Origin: Enterobacteriaceae bacterium RIT693
GTDB taxonomy: Bacteria; Pseudomonadota; Gammaproteobacteria; Enterobacterales; Enterobacteriaceae
Reading direction: 5' to 3'
Assembly (NCBI GenBank): GCA_009668225.1
Contig: WJYK01000009.1
Coordinates: forward strand, 62,001-126,000
DNA: 64,000 nt
Part shown: piece by piece, positions 18,621 through 28,536 of the stretch
How positions within the stretch are numbered: position 1 is the first letter of the stretch
How the letters are laid out: each line of letters begins with the position of its first letter
The notes under the pieces: generated by a model
What the model saw: only the letters and a program-made list of their open reading frames with translations
What the model was told of the DNA's origin: nothing
Databases searched by the model: none
Translations under genes and position numbers: made by a program

Positions 18621-18640
18621 TGCTTACATTTTGCAGTCGG
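18621..18640 (+). promoter_or_regulatory. Possible OmpR site upstream of omrB
   Basis: TGCTTACATTTTGCAGTCGG resembles the OmpR consensus with its TTACATTTTG core. It lies about 60-70 bases upstream of the omrB start. OmrA and OmrB are known to be activated by OmpR in E. coli; the site itself is inferred from resemblance only. Confidence 0.4.
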
Positions 18641-18693
18641 CTGTTGCGATTTCAGCGTAGCTTAACGGAGGGCTCCGCTGCTACATTTGTCGT

Positions 18694-18778
18694 CCCAGAG
18701 GTATTGATAGGTGAAGTCAGCGACTCATGCTGATCCTATGAATTACACCAACCTGCGCGGATGCGCAGGTTTTTTTTT
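18694..18778 (+). ncRNA. omrB: Small RNA OmrB
   Basis: Hfq-dependent small RNA that lowers outer-membrane protein expression. The conserved 5' end CCCAGAGGTATTGATAGGTG, the ATGAATTACACCA segment and the terminal hairpin CCTGCGCGGATGCGCAGG plus T-run are those of E. coli OmrB. TACATT, 6 bases before the start, is a fitting -10. Only the middle differs from E. coli. The position between galR and aas is conserved, with its sister OmrA downstream. Confidence 0.93.
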
Positions 18779-18895
18779 GCCTGAATCCCGCCGCCTGTAA
18801 CAAGAATCGAAAATTTAAACACCTGGTTGCACTTGGGCTCATTCCCTTGCTTTTTGCCGCTGGTTTCACCGCGAGCGGCGCGAGACAATTCAGAT

Positions 18896-18984
18896 CCCAG
18901 AGGTATTGATTGGTGAGAATTCCTGGTACTCTGCTGAGTACAATTCTTTTGCACCAACCTGCGCAGATGCGCAGGTTTTTTTTT
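18896..18984 (+). ncRNA. omrA: Small RNA OmrA
   Basis: Sister of OmrB with the same regulated targets through the shared 5' seed. It begins CCCAGAGGTATTGATTGGTG, keeps TTGCACCAACCTGCGC and ends in the hairpin CCTGCGCAGATGCGCAGG followed by T residues. GACAAT lies as a -10 six bases upstream. The middle region has diverged from OmrB. The order galR-omrB-omrA-aas is as in E. coli. Confidence 0.93.
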
Positions 18985-19078
18985 GCCATTTTTTGAGCCC
19001 CCTCCCGCACTTAACGCATCTGGTGTACTCTTCGACTCTACACTTAACGCTTGCCGACAGACGACAAAGAGAGTCGCT

Positions 19079-21238
19079 ATGCTTTTTGCTTTTTTCCGCG
19101 CGCTATTCCGCATTCTGTTCCGGGTAACCCTTTCCGGCGATCCGCAGGTTCTTAATTTACAGCGGGTGCTTATCGTTCCGAACCATGTGTCATTTCTTGA
19201 TGGCATCCTGGTCGCGCTGTTCTTGCCTGTTCGCCCTGTATTCGCTGTCTACTCGTCCATTAGCCAGCAGTGGTATATGCGCTGGCTGAGGCCGCTGATC
19301 GATTTTGTCCCGCTCGATCCGACAAAACCGATGTCGATTAAGCACCTGGTTCGCCTGGTGGAGCAGGGCCGCCCGGTGGTGATTTTCCCGGAAGGGCGCA
19401 TCAGCGTGACCGGTTCACTGATGAAAATCTACGACGGAGCCGGGTTTGTTGCGGCGAAAGCGAATGCAACGGTTGTTCCGCTGCGTATCGATGGCGCGGA
19501 GCTGACTTTCTTTAGCCGCCTGAAGGGGCTGGTGAAACGGCGCCCGTTCCCGCGCATTAGCCTGCGCCTGTTACCGCCAACGTCTATTCCTATGCCGGAT
19601 GCACCGCGGGCGCGAGATCGCCGCAAAATGGCCGGCGAAATGCTGCACCAGATAATGATGGAAGCGCGGATGGCGGTGCGCCCGCGCGAGACGCTTTTCG
19701 AAGCGCTGCTGGCGGCGAAAGACCGCTATGGCTCGCGTAAAAACTGTATTGAAGACATCAACTTCAAGCCAGACACCTACCGCTCTTTGCTGACAAAAAC
19801 TCTCTTTGTAGGTCGAATCCTTGATAAATACAGCGAACAGGGCGAAACCATTGGTTTGATGCTGCCGAATGCGGCTATCAGCGCGGCGGTAATTTTTGGC
19901 GCCTCGTCGCGCGGCCGAATTCCGGCAATGATGAACTACACGGCAGGCGTAAAAGGGCTGACCAGCGCCATTACCGCGGCGCAAATCAAGACTGTCTTTA
20001 CCTCTCGCCAGTTTCTGGATAAGGGCAAACTGTGGCACCTGCCGGAGCAGTTGACGCAGGTACGTTGGGTATATCTGGAAGATTTGAAATCTACGGTCAC
20101 CACGAAGGACAAAGTTTGGATCTTTGCCCATCTGCTTGCGCCGCATCTGGCGCAGGTGAAACAGCAGCCCGAAGACGCGGCGATGGTGCTGTTTACCTCC
20201 GGCTCGGAGGGCAACCCGAAAGGCGTGGTGCACAGCCATAAGAGCCTGCTGGCCAACGTCGAGCAGATTCGCACCATCGCTGACTTTACCGCCGACGATC
20301 GCTTTATGTCCGCGCTGCCGCTGTTCCACTCTTTTGGGCTAACGGTGGGGCTGTTCACGCCGTTGCTGACCGGCGCGGAAGTGTTCCTCTATCCAAGCCC
20401 GCTGCACTATCGCGTGGTGCCTGAACTTATCTATGACCGTAACTGTACGGTCGTGTTTGGCACCTCGACGTTCCTCGGTAACTATGCGCGCTTTGCTAAT
20501 CCTTATGATTTCTTCCGCCTGCGCTATGTGGTCGCCGGAGCAGAAAAACTGCAGGAAAGCACCAAACAGCTGTGGCAGGACAAGTTTGGCCTGCGCGTTC
20601 TGGAAGGCTACGGCGTGACCGAATGCGCGCCTGTGGTTTCTATTAACGTGCCGATGGCGGCGAAGCCGGGGACGGTGGGGCGTATTCTCCCGGCGATGGA
20701 CGCTCGTCTGCTGGCGGTGCCGGGCATTGAGCAGGGCGGAAGGCTGCAGCTCAAAGGGCCAAACATCATGAACGGCTATCTGCGCGTTGAAAATCCAGGC
20801 GTGCTGGAGCGGCCAGAAGCCGAGAACAGTCTCGGTGAAATGGAGCCAGGTTGGTACGACACCGGCGATATCGTGACCTTTGATGAGCAGGGCTACTGCG
20901 TGATTCAGGGGCGTGCGAAGCGCTTTGCCAAAATCGCCGGGGAGATGGTGTCGCTTGAGATGGTGGAACAGGTGGCAGTGGGTATTTCTCCTGACAAACT
21001 GCATGCCACGGTGGTTAAGCACGATGCGGCCAAAGGCGAAGCTTTGGTGATGCTTACCACCGACAGCGAGCTTAACCGCGAAAAACTTCTGCGCTATGCG
21101 CGTGAGCACGGCGTGCCCGAGCTGGCGGTGCCGCGCGATATTCGCTTCCTCAAACAGTTGCCGGTGCTGGGCAGCGGAAAACCAGATTTTGTCACCCTGA
21201 AAGCACAGGTTGATGAAGCGGAGAAGGCCCATGGCTGA
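19079..21238 (+). CDS. aas: Bifunctional acyl-ACP synthetase / 2-acylglycerophosphoethanolamine acyltransferase
   Basis: Inner-membrane enzyme that re-acylates lyso-phosphatidylethanolamine brought in by LplT. Starting at ATG 19079 the product is 719 residues, the E. coli length. The N-terminal acyltransferase domain has NHVSFLDG (HX4D) and FPEGRIS. The C-terminal AMP-forming domain has [16 protein letters not shown] and [10 protein letters not shown], then TGDIV and [17 protein letters not shown]. An upstream in-frame start at 18983 would run into the OmrA terminator. It overlaps lplT by 8 bases. Confidence 0.97.
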   Translation: MLFAFFRALFRILFRVTLSGDPQVLNLQRVLIVPNHVSFLDGILVALFLPVRPVFAVYSSISQQWYMRWLRPLIDFVPLDPTKPMSIKHLVRLVEQGRPVVIFPEGRISVTGSLMKIYDGAGFVAAKANATVVPLRIDGAELTFFSRLKGLVKRRPFPRISLRLLPPTSIPMPDAPRARDRRKMAGEMLHQIMMEARMAVRPRETLFEALLAAKDRYGSRKNCIEDINFKPDTYRSLLTKTLFVGRILDKYSEQGETIGLMLPNAAISAAVIFGASSRGRIPAMMNYTAGVKGLTSAITAAQIKTVFTSRQFLDKGKLWHLPEQLTQVRWVYLEDLKSTVTTKDKVWIFAHLLAPHLAQVKQQPEDAAMVLFTSGSEGNPKGVVHSHKSLLANVEQIRTIADFTADDRFMSALPLFHSFGLTVGLFTPLLTGAEVFLYPSPLHYRVVPELIYDRNCTVVFGTSTFLGNYARFANPYDFFRLRYVVAGAEKLQESTKQLWQDKFGLRVLEGYGVTECAPVVSINVPMAAKPGTVGRILPAMDARLLAVPGIEQGGRLQLKGPNIMNGYLRVENPGVLERPEAENSLGEMEPGWYDTGDIVTFDEQGYCVIQGRAKRFAKIAGEMVSLEMVEQVAVGISPDKLHATVVKHDAAKGEALVMLTTDSELNREKLLRYAREHGVPELAVPRDIRFLKQLPVLGSGKPDFVTLKAQVDEAEKAHG

Positions 21239-22430
21239 ACAGGCTGGCAATAGCGGTTCTTTGTGGTCCCGGGGCATGATGGCGGTGACCGCGGCGCAGT
21301 TTTTCTCGGCCTTTGGCGACAATGCGCTGCTGTTTGCGACGCTCGCGGTGCTCAAGCAGCAGTTCTATCCGGACTGGAGCCAGCCGGTGCTGCAGATGGT
21401 GTTTGTCGGGGCTTACATTCTGTTTGCACCGTTTGTGGGGCAGGTGGCCGATAGCTTTGCCAAAGGGCGAGTGATGATGCTGGCGAACAGTATAAAGCTT
21501 GTTGGCGCGGCGGTGATTGCGGTGGGGCTGAATCCCTTTGTCGGCTACACGCTGGTGGGCATCGGTGCCGCGGCCTATTCCCCGGCGAAATACGGCATTC
21601 TCGGCGAGCTCACTACCGGGGACAGGCTGGTGAAAGCCAACGGCCTGATGGAGTCTTCTACCATTGCCGCGATCCTGCTTGGGTCGGTGGCAGGTGGCGT
21701 GCTGGCAGACTGGAACCTGACGGCGGCGCTAGTGGTCTGTGCGCTGGTTTATGGCGGGGCGGTGATAGCCAACGTCTTTATCCCTAAACTCGCGGCCGCG
21801 CGTCCCGGGCAGTCATGGCGCTTTAAGCCGATGACGCACAGCTTCTTTTCCGCCTGCCGCAGTCTATGGCGCAGCGGAGAAACGCGATTCTCGCTGGTTG
21901 GCACCAGCCTGTTCTGGGGCGCGGGTGTTACGCTGCGTTTCCTGCTGGTGCTGTGGGTACCGGTTGCTTTAGGGATCACGGATAACGCGACGCCGACTTA
22001 TCTGAATGCAATGGTTGCCGTCGGGATTGTGATTGGTGCGGGTGCTGCCGCCAAACTGGTGACGCTGGAAACGGTCGCCCGCTGCATGCCCGCCGGGATA
22101 TTGATTGGCGTTGGAGTGGCTATCTTTGCCTGCCAGCATGCCCTGCTGCCTTCTTATGCCCTATTGATGATAATTGGTATTCTGGGCGGTTTCTTCGTGG
22201 TGCCGCTTAATGCGCTGCTTCAGGAGCGCGGGAAGCACACTGTCGGCGCGGGAAATGCTATTGCGGTGCAGAATCTTGGGGAGAACACCGCCATGTTACT
22301 GATGCTTGGCTTGTTCTCACTGGCGGTCAAAATTGGCGCGCCGATAGTCGGCGTAGGGATCGGATTTGGCGTCGTTTTCGCGCTGGCGATTAGCGCGCTG
22401 TGGCTGTGGCAGGTTAGACAAAAAAGTTAA
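21231..22430 (+). CDS. lplT: Lysophospholipid transporter LplT
   Basis: MFS flippase that moves lyso-phospholipids across the inner membrane for Aas. The 399 residues start at the ATG overlapping the end of aas (E. coli 397). Conserved blocks: [80 protein letters not shown] and [18 protein letters not shown]. The overlap with aas implies coupled synthesis of transporter and enzyme. Confidence 0.97.
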   Translation: MAEQAGNSGSLWSRGMMAVTAAQFFSAFGDNALLFATLAVLKQQFYPDWSQPVLQMVFVGAYILFAPFVGQVADSFAKGRVMMLANSIKLVGAAVIAVGLNPFVGYTLVGIGAAAYSPAKYGILGELTTGDRLVKANGLMESSTIAAILLGSVAGGVLADWNLTAALVVCALVYGGAVIANVFIPKLAAARPGQSWRFKPMTHSFFSACRSLWRSGETRFSLVGTSLFWGAGVTLRFLLVLWVPVALGITDNATPTYLNAMVAVGIVIGAGAAAKLVTLETVARCMPAGILIGVGVAIFACQHALLPSYALLMIIGILGGFFVVPLNALLQERGKHTVGAGNAIAVQNLGENTAMLLMLGLFSLAVKIGAPIVGVGIGFGVVFALAISALWLWQVRQKS

Positions 22431-22465
22431 AAATATGGCCCCCGGCTTAGCCTGGGGCCATATTT
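22431..22465. terminator. Bidirectional terminator between lplT and tas
   Basis: Long stem AAATATGGCCCC / GGGGCCATATTT with an internal CGGCTTAGCCT loop region, bracketed by A- and T-rich ends. It serves both convergent genes. Confidence 0.88.
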
Positions 22466-22467
22466 CT

Positions 22468-23511
22468 TTACGGTGCAGGGTAGGTATAAATACGGTGCGC
22501 CGCTTCAATTTCCTCAATCACCTCTTCGCTTAGCGTCAGATGCAGGCTTTCAAGGTTGGTTTTCAGCTGTTCCAGCGTGGTTGCGCCGAGCAGCGTGCTG
22601 GCGACAAACGGCTGACGGCGAACGAAGGCCAGCGCCATCTGCGCCGGATCCAGATTATGGCGTTTGGCTATCTCGACGTAGGCCGCAACGGCTTTCTGGG
22701 ACTGTTCGCTGCTGTAGCGGGTAAAACGGCTAAAGAGCGTGTTGCGGGCGCCAGCCGGTTTTGCCCCGTTCAGGTATTTGCCCGACAGTACGCCAAAGGC
22801 GAGGCAAGAATACGCGAGCAGCTCCACGCCCTCGTGCTGGCTTATTTCAGACAGGCCAACCTCAAAGCTACGGTTTAACAGACTGTACGGGTTTTGAATC
22901 GTGACGATGCGCGGCAGATCGTGTCTCTCAGCAAGCTGGAGATAGCGCATCACGCCCCAGGCGGTTTCGTTTGAGACGCCAATATAGCGGATCTTCCCGG
23001 CTTTCTGACATTCCGTCAGGGCTTCAAGCGTTTCCAGCAGCGTTACCGGCAGTGACGTGGTGTCGCTCCAGGTATAGCCGAGTTTACCGAAGGTGTTGGT
23101 CTGGCGCTGCGGCCAGTGCACTTGGTAGAGATCGAGGTAATCGGTTTGCAGACGCTTGAGGCTGGCGTCCAGCGCTTCACGAATGTTTTTGCGGTCGAGG
23201 ATCTGGTTAGGGCGAATGCCCGCGTCGTTATTACGGGCCGGGCCGCTAACTTTAGACGCGATGATCAACTTCTCACGGTTACCGCGTGCTTTCAGCCAGC
23301 TTCCGACATAGCTTTCCGTTAGGCCCTGGGTCTCCGGGCGCGGCGGCACCGGGTACATTTCCGCGACATCAATTAGATTGACGCCCTGACTCACGGCGTA
23401 GTCGAGCTGCTGGTGGGCATCGGCCTCGCTGTTTTGTTCACCAAATGTCATGGTTCCCAGCCCCAGCGTGCTGACTTCAAGTGAACTGTGTGGGATACGG
23501 TGATAGTGCAT
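22468..23511 (-). CDS. tas: Aldo-keto reductase Tas
   Basis: NADP(H)-dependent aldo-keto reductase of 347 residues (E. coli Tas 346), named for suppression of tyrosine auxotrophy under starvation. AKR features: GLGTMTFGEQNS at the start of the barrel, DVAEMYPVPPRPETQG with the catalytic Tyr, DLYQVHWPQRQTN, and cofactor-binding STLLGATTLEQLKTNLES near the C-terminus. The physiological substrate is unclear. Convergent with lplT, upstream of the ygdR end, as in E. coli. Confidence 0.95.
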   Translation of the reverse strand: MHYHRIPHSSLEVSTLGLGTMTFGEQNSEADAHQQLDYAVSQGVNLIDVAEMYPVPPRPETQGLTESYVGSWLKARGNREKLIIASKVSGPARNNDAGIRPNQILDRKNIREALDASLKRLQTDYLDLYQVHWPQRQTNTFGKLGYTWSDTTSLPVTLLETLEALTECQKAGKIRYIGVSNETAWGVMRYLQLAERHDLPRIVTIQNPYSLLNRSFEVGLSEISQHEGVELLAYSCLAFGVLSGKYLNGAKPAGARNTLFSRFTRYSSEQSQKAVAAYVEIAKRHNLDPAQMALAFVRRQPFVASTLLGATTLEQLKTNLESLHLTLSEEVIEEIEAAHRIYTYPAP

Positions 23512-23610
23512 AGCCGGCTTCCTGTTGTTCTTTTGACCACGTCAGGTATCGCTACCCGACAAAAAGGTCTATAAACATGGCAGAGGAGGAGGCAAAGCGA
23601 AAGAGGGGAG

Positions 23611-23645
23611 GCAAGAAAAGTCGTCAGGCCAGCCGACGGGCTGAC
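23611..23645 (-). terminator. Terminator of ygdR
   Basis: On the minus strand GTCAGCCC-GTC-GGCTGGCCTGAC forms an imperfect stem followed by a T-rich stretch (ACTTTTCTTGC). It lies just after the ygdR stop. Confidence 0.65.
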
Positions 23646-23654
23646 CCTGCGAGA

Positions 23655-23876
23655 CTAGCGCTCGATAATCTGGGAAACGTCGTTACGGTTGATCTGCATT
23701 TCATTGCCTTGCTGATCGCGATAGCTTACCAGACCGGTATCTTCATCAACCTTAGGTTTGCCTTCGGTCAAAATCATTCGCCCATCTTTTGTCGCCATCA
23801 CATAGTCACTGCTGCAGCCGGAAACGGCGAAGGCAAGGCCAATGGCGGAAATTGCTACTGCCCATTTAGTCATCAT
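23655..23876 (-). CDS. ygdR: Small DUF903 lipoprotein YgdR
   Basis: Predicted 73-residue lipoprotein; E. coli YgdR is 72. Signal peptide with lipobox VSGC at about residues 18-21, followed by the compact DUF903 beta domain ([38 protein letters not shown]). The paralogue YgdI lies at 53.2 kb. Two adjacent ATG codons exist; the first has GAGG six bases upstream. In E. coli ygdQ lies between mutH and ygdR; here it is missing. Confidence 0.94.
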   Translation of the reverse strand: MMTKWAVAISAIGLAFAVSGCSSDYVMATKDGRMILTEGKPKVDEDTGLVSYRDQQGNEMQINRNDVSQIIER

Positions 23877-24028
23877 TATTTTCCTCGTCAGGAAGGATTC
23901 AGTTAATAAGTTTAGTAATAACCTGATGAATAGGGGAAATAAAGCGGCAAATTCTTAATGGCGTAGGGGAAATGTAACATTATCCGGGCCACGCTGACAT
24001 AACCCTGGATTCGCTTCCCCCGCCATTG

Positions 24029-24715
24029 TTAGAGCGTGAAATGCCGTGCCAGCAGCGCGGCGGTGAAATTCTTCTTCAGATAGAAACCACGCGGTAGAGT
24101 AAGAATGGGGGAGCCGTCAGCACCGATGGCTTCCGTTAGCGCCCGGCTGTTCGCTGCTTTTGGCCGCAGTTGAAGAACCTCTCCGTGGCGGGCGGTAATA
24201 CGCTCAACCTGGCCCAGAACAATCAAATCCATCAGCTCTTCCCAGTCCAGACGCAACTGTTGCTCCTCTTCCTTTGAGGGGCTCCAAAGCAGTGGCGAGC
24301 CCACGTGCCGCTCGGCTAATGGGATTTGTCTTTCGCCTTCAACCGGGATCCACAGTACACGTTTGAGTTTATGCCGCACGTGGCTGGTTTCCCATACCAC
24401 GCCGCTATTGCCGGTCAGGGGGGCTACGCAAACAAAAGTGGTTTCCAGCGGCCGGCCAAGGTTATCTACCGGGATCGTTTTCAGCTCGATGCCGAGGGCG
24501 GCAAAGTCCTGTTCGGGTTTGCTGCCTGCGCTGGCGCCAAGCCACTGTTCCAGCAAAATACCAATCCAGCCTTTATCTCGCTTTAAGTCTGCCGGTGCCT
24601 TTAGCCCGGCGTAAGCCGCAAGCTCGCCCAGGGTATAACCTGCGACTAATCTGGCCTGCCGAAGCAGGTCGGCTTCACATTTCGGGGGCGTGCTTAACGG
24701 ACGTATTGGTTGCAT
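24029..24715 (-). CDS. mutH: Mismatch-repair endonuclease MutH
   Basis: Nicks the unmethylated strand at hemimethylated GATC sites when activated by MutS and MutL. Length 228 (E. coli 229). The restriction-enzyme-like active site is visible: Asp in [10 protein letters not shown] and the E-x-K of GIELKTIP. Further conserved blocks are [29 protein letters not shown] and [16 protein letters not shown]. It runs toward ygdR; a long gap of nearly 700 bases separates its start from rppH. Confidence 0.96.
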   Translation of the reverse strand: MQPIRPLSTPPKCEADLLRQARLVAGYTLGELAAYAGLKAPADLKRDKGWIGILLEQWLGASAGSKPEQDFAALGIELKTIPVDNLGRPLETTFVCVAPLTGNSGVVWETSHVRHKLKRVLWIPVEGERQIPLAERHVGSPLLWSPSKEEEQQLRLDWEELMDLIVLGQVERITARHGEVLQLRPKAANSRALTEAIGADGSPILTLPRGFYLKKNFTAALLARHFTL

Positions 24716-25402
24716 AACTCGTTGATGTTTTTTGGTTAAAAAATGAACGCCATTTGTTCACAGCGAAAGGTTAGTTTAGCCCTCTGAGTATAAGATTAAC
24801 AATATTATGATTTATAATGAGTTTTTTTAGGCTTTCGTCCAGCGAGTGCGGCGTTAAAAACGCTTTTCCAAATCTGGTCACTGACAATGAACAGGATCTT
24901 ACACCCAGTTATCCACAGAAAAGTGGGATAACTGGGAAATAGCTCGACTACTGGTTCCATTTACAGCCTTGACGGGGCGGTAAAATACAAATTATCACCG
25001 ATTTGTGACTAACTTGTTTGCACAATCTGTGGATAAAAACGACATTGCTCGATCTTTCATCAGTCGACGATCCTCATGTGTGATGATCATCACATTATGA
25101 ACTTTGCGTGTCATTTTTTTGGTGTTATCATTATGAAAAATAACAATTTTAATTAGTGATTGGATTGCTGCTGATTTTACTTGTCCCAAGTTGTCCCGAT
25201 GTAATTCGATAGTTCTTCACAGTTATATCCACAGAAAAAGTGAATAAAGCCGCCGGTTTTTATCATCCCCTGTTTATAACCCAGCTATCTTTTGTGAGTT
25301 ATTCAAATGTTATTCCACGTAAACGCCGCCGAGAGAGTGGTTTACCGCCTGACACTTGTATGAAACAATCGATGCAATCTAAGTTTGTTTTGAGGTAGTC
25401 CG
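24716..25402. promoter_or_regulatory. Divergent mutH-rppH control region with DnaA-box motifs
   Basis: 687 AT-rich bases without a convincing gene. TTATCCACA occurs perfectly at 24909-24917 and, in inverse orientation, at 25028-25036; a degenerate TTATATCCACA lies near 25223. The first box is part of a hairpin at 24904-24936 (13-bp arm CCCAGTTATCCAC against a 14-base arm with one extra G, 6-base loop). Promoters of mutH and rppH must lie here, but I do not assign start sites. A 64-codon frame on the minus strand (24995-25189) lacks a good start. Confidence 0.55.
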
Positions 25403-25933
25403 GTGATCGATGATGATGGCTACCGCCCCAACGTTGGGATCGTAATATGTAATCGGCAGGGACAGGTGATGTGGGCACGGCGTTTTGGCCAACATTCCTG
25501 GCAATTTCCTCAGGGGGGCATTAATCCTGGCGAGTCCGCTGAACAGGCAATGTACCGGGAGCTTTTCGAAGAAGTCGGTCTGCAGAGAAAAGATGTTCGC
25601 ATTCTTGCCTCGACCCGAAACTGGTTGCGTTACAAATTACCTAAACGTTTGGTGCGTTGGGACACAAAGCCGGTTTGTATCGGCCAAAAACAAAAATGGT
25701 TTCTTTTGCAGTTGCTGAGCAGCGACGGCGAGATCAATATGCAAACCAGCAGCACGCCGGAATTTGATGGCTGGCGCTGGGTCAGTTATTGGTATCCGGT
25801 TCGTCAGGTTGTTTCATTCAAGCGCGATGTTTATCGCCGGGTAATGAAAGAGTTTGCCAGCGTGGTTATGCCGCTGCAGGAAGTTACGCCACCACGTAAT
25901 AACTCGCCGGCCTGGCGACGTAAAAGAGGTTAA
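25403..25933 (+). CDS. rppH: RNA pyrophosphohydrolase RppH
   Basis: Removes pyrophosphate from the 5' end of mRNAs and so starts RNase E-dependent decay. The 176 residues equal E. coli RppH. The Nudix box [20 protein letters not shown] (continuing VGL) is intact, as are [20 protein letters not shown] and [20 protein letters not shown]. The start is GTG at 25403, preceded by GAGGTAG at about the usual distance. ptsP follows after 12 bases, as in E. coli. Confidence 0.97.
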   Translation: MIDDDGYRPNVGIVICNRQGQVMWARRFGQHSWQFPQGGINPGESAEQAMYRELFEEVGLQRKDVRILASTRNWLRYKLPKRLVRWDTKPVCIGQKQKWFLLQLLSSDGEINMQTSSTPEFDGWRWVSYWYPVRQVVSFKRDVYRRVMKEFASVVMPLQEVTPPRNNSPAWRRKRG

Positions 25934-25945
25934 GTCACGCGAAAA

Positions 25946-28192
25946 ATGCTCACCCGTCTGCGAGAAATAGTCGAAAAGGTCGCCAGTGCCCCGCGCCTCA
26001 ATGAGGCGCTGGATATCCTGGTTACCGACATCTGCCTTGCGATGGATACCGAGGTTTGCTCGGTTTATCTCGCCGATCATGAGCGCCGCTGTTTTTACTT
26101 AATGGCGACGCGTGGTTTAAAAAAACCGCGTGGCCGTACCGTTACGCTTGCCTTTGACGAAGGTATTGTCGGCCTGGTTGGTCGGCTCGCAGAGCCGATT
26201 AACCTTGCCGATGCGCAAAAACACCCCAGCTTTAAATATGTACCTGCCGTAAAAGAGGAGCGTTTTCGTGCGTTTCTTGGGGTACCGATTATCCAGCGCC
26301 GTCAGCTTTTGGGGGTGCTGGTTGTCCAGCAGCGTGAACACCGGCAATACGATGAGAGCGAAGAGTCTTTCCTCGTTACGCTGGCCACGCAGATGGCCGG
26401 GATTTTATCCCAGTCACAGCTGGCTGCGCTGTTCGGGCAATATCGACAGACCCGTATTCGCGCACTGCCCGCTTCGCCTGGCGTGGCCATTGCTGAAGGC
26501 TGGATGGACACCACCGTCCCGCTGATGGAGCAGGTCTTTGAGGCATCCACTCTGGATACCGCGCTGGAGCGTGAGCGTCTTACCGCCGCGCTCGAAGAGG
26601 CTTCCGGAGAATTTCGCCGCTACAGCAAACGCTTTGCCGCCGGCGCTCAGAAAGAGACCGCGGCTATCTTCGATCTTTACTCTCACCTGTTAACCGATGC
26701 GCGCCTTCGCCGTGAGCTTTTTGCCGAGGTGGACAAAGGCTCGGTAGCCGAATGGGCGGTAAAAACGGTTGTGGAAAAGTTTGCCGAACAGTTTGCCAGC
26801 CTTTCTGACAGCTACCTGAAAGAGCGGGCGGGAGACCTCAAAACCCTGGGGCAGCGCCTGCTATTTCACCTCGACGACACTATCCAGAGCCCGAATACCT
26901 GGCCCGAGCGCTTTGTTCTGGTTGCCGATGAGCTTTCTGCCACCACCCTTGCCGAGCTGCCGCAGAAGCGCCTTGCGGGCGTAGTCGTGCGCGACGGTGC
27001 GGCAAACTCTCATGCTGCCATCATGGTGCGTGCGCTCGGCATCCCAACCGTTATGGGGGCGGATATTCAGCCTTCGGTGCTGCATCACCGTATGCTGGTG
27101 GTGGATGGTTATCGCGGTGAATTGCTGGTTGATCCTGAGCCGGTCCTGCTGCAGGAATACCAGCGCCTGGTTAGCGAAGAGAATGAACTCAGCCGCCTTG
27201 CAGAAGACGACGTTGAGCAGCCCGCCGCGCTAAAAAGCGGGGAGCGGGTTCAGGTCATGCTGAATGCAGGGCTTAGCCCGGAACATGAAGAGCAGCTAGG
27301 AAGTCGTATCGACGGCATCGGGCTGTACCGCACCGAAATCCCTTTTATGCTGCAAAGCGGCTTCCCATCTGAAGAAGAGCAGGTCGCACAGTATCAGGGG
27401 ATGCTGCAGATGTTTAACGACAAGCCTGTTACGCTACGCACGCTGGACGTTGGGGCCGATAAACAGCTCCCGTATATGCCTATCAGTGAAGAGAACCCTT
27501 GCCTTGGCTGGCGGGGCATTCGTATCACGCTCGACCAGCCGGAGATCTTCCTGATCCAGGTACGTGCGATGCTGCGGGCAAACGCGGCTACCGGCAATCT
27601 CAGCATTCTGCTGCCGATGATCACCAGTATTGATGAAATCGACGATGCCCGTAGATTGATCGATCGAGCCGGGCGAGAAGTGGAAGAGGAGTTAGGTTAT
27701 CAACTGCCTAAGTTAAGGCTTGGGGTTATGGTTGAGGTGCCTTCAATGGTCTTTATGCTGGGTCACCTCGCAGAGCGCATTGATTTTATCTCGGTAGGCA
27801 CTAACGATCTCACTCAATATTTGCTGGCGGTGGACCGCAATAACACCCGGGTAGCCAGCCTTTACGACAGCCTGCATCCGGCAATGTTACGCACGCTGAA
27901 TCTGATAGCCCGCGAGGCGGAACGCTACGGCATCGACCTGTGTCTGTGCGGAGAGATGGCGGGTGATCCTATGTGTGTGGCGATTCTGGTGGGCATGGGC
28001 TACCGTCATCTATCGATGAACGGCCGCTCTGTCGCGCGTATTAAATACCTGCTGCGCCATATCAATCTTGAGGAGGCCGAGGTACTCGCCCAGCGCAGCC
28101 TCGAGGCGCAAATGGCGACGGAAGTTCGCCACCAGATCGCGGCCTTTATGGAGCGGAGAGGAATGGGCGGCCTGATTCGCGGCGGCCGTTAA
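25946..28192 (+). CDS. ptsP: Nitrogen PTS enzyme I (EI-Ntr)
   Basis: First phosphotransferase of the PTS-Ntr chain (EI-Ntr to NPr to EIIA-Ntr), which senses nitrogen status and affects potassium and envelope functions. The 748 residues equal E. coli PtsP. The N-terminal GAF domain (about 1-165) is followed by the enzyme I parts: swivelling domain with phospho-accepting His356 (RDGAANSHAAIMVRALG) and PEP-binding TIM barrel (GIGLYRTEIPFML, SVGTNDLTQYLLAVDRNN, LCLCGEMAGDPM). Glutamine and alpha-ketoglutarate are thought to act through the GAF domain. Follows rppH closely, probably in one transcript. Confidence 0.97.
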   Translation: MLTRLREIVEKVASAPRLNEALDILVTDICLAMDTEVCSVYLADHERRCFYLMATRGLKKPRGRTVTLAFDEGIVGLVGRLAEPINLADAQKHPSFKYVPAVKEERFRAFLGVPIIQRRQLLGVLVVQQREHRQYDESEESFLVTLATQMAGILSQSQLAALFGQYRQTRIRALPASPGVAIAEGWMDTTVPLMEQVFEASTLDTALERERLTAALEEASGEFRRYSKRFAAGAQKETAAIFDLYSHLLTDARLRRELFAEVDKGSVAEWAVKTVVEKFAEQFASLSDSYLKERAGDLKTLGQRLLFHLDDTIQSPNTWPERFVLVADELSATTLAELPQKRLAGVVVRDGAANSHAAIMVRALGIPTVMGADIQPSVLHHRMLVVDGYRGELLVDPEPVLLQEYQRLVSEENELSRLAEDDVEQPAALKSGERVQVMLNAGLSPEHEEQLGSRIDGIGLYRTEIPFMLQSGFPSEEEQVAQYQGMLQMFNDKPVTLRTLDVGADKQLPYMPISEENPCLGWRGIRITLDQPEIFLIQVRAMLRANAATGNLSILLPMITSIDEIDDARRLIDRAGREVEEELGYQLPKLRLGVMVEVPSMVFMLGHLAERIDFISVGTNDLTQYLLAVDRNNTRVASLYDSLHPAMLRTLNLIAREAERYGIDLCLCGEMAGDPMCVAILVGMGYRHLSMNGRSVARIKYLLRHINLEEAEVLAQRSLEAQMATEVRHQIAAFMERRGMGGLIRGGR

Positions 28193-28203
28193 GTTACTCA
28201 GTA

Positions 28204-28396
28204 TGTCCCGGTGCCATCGGGACATTATCCTCACCTGACAACAAGGGATAAAACGTGGTTTTTCCCTTGTTGTGATTTATCAGCCGAAAACCCTGAAAGG
28301 GTTTTCCCTGTTCGTTTTCTTTGATGCCTTGTGTAGTTTTAATTTCCCACGTACGTCGTGCATTGCCTTAGGTGTCCCGGCATCATCGGGACATTA
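28204..28396. repeat. Terminator-nested repeat element, copy 3 (ptsP-lgt gap)
   Basis: Two direct copies of a stem-loop (28204-28227 and 28373-28396; 21 of 24 bases identical; stem TGTCCCG / CGGGACA) bracket 145 bases. Inside, TGACAACAAGGGATAAAACG begins a strong hairpin that closes with CCCTTGTTGTG around the apex AAAACGTGGTTTT. The same apex occurs in the elements at 50.5 and 58.5 kb. The right half of this copy is diverged, so membership is less certain than for the other two. It lies in the 344-base ptsP-lgt gap, otherwise empty apart from the lgt promoter region. Confidence 0.65.
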
Positions 28397-28536
28397 CATA
28401 TCTTTTACAACTTCCATAATCAATCACTCAGGCCGTTTGTGCTATGATCCGCTGCTTTCGGAGCGCATCGATAGCGGTGCGTACTTGCAACCCGCCTTTG
28501 ATTTTTTGGCGGGGTAACAATAGCTTGTGGTGACAG

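Noticed and set aside
24995-25189. 64-codon minus-strand frame in the mutH-rppH gap
   Set aside because: Begins with TTG, lacks a good ribosome-binding site, and the translated sequence shows no recognisable domain; AT-rich DNA easily yields such frames.
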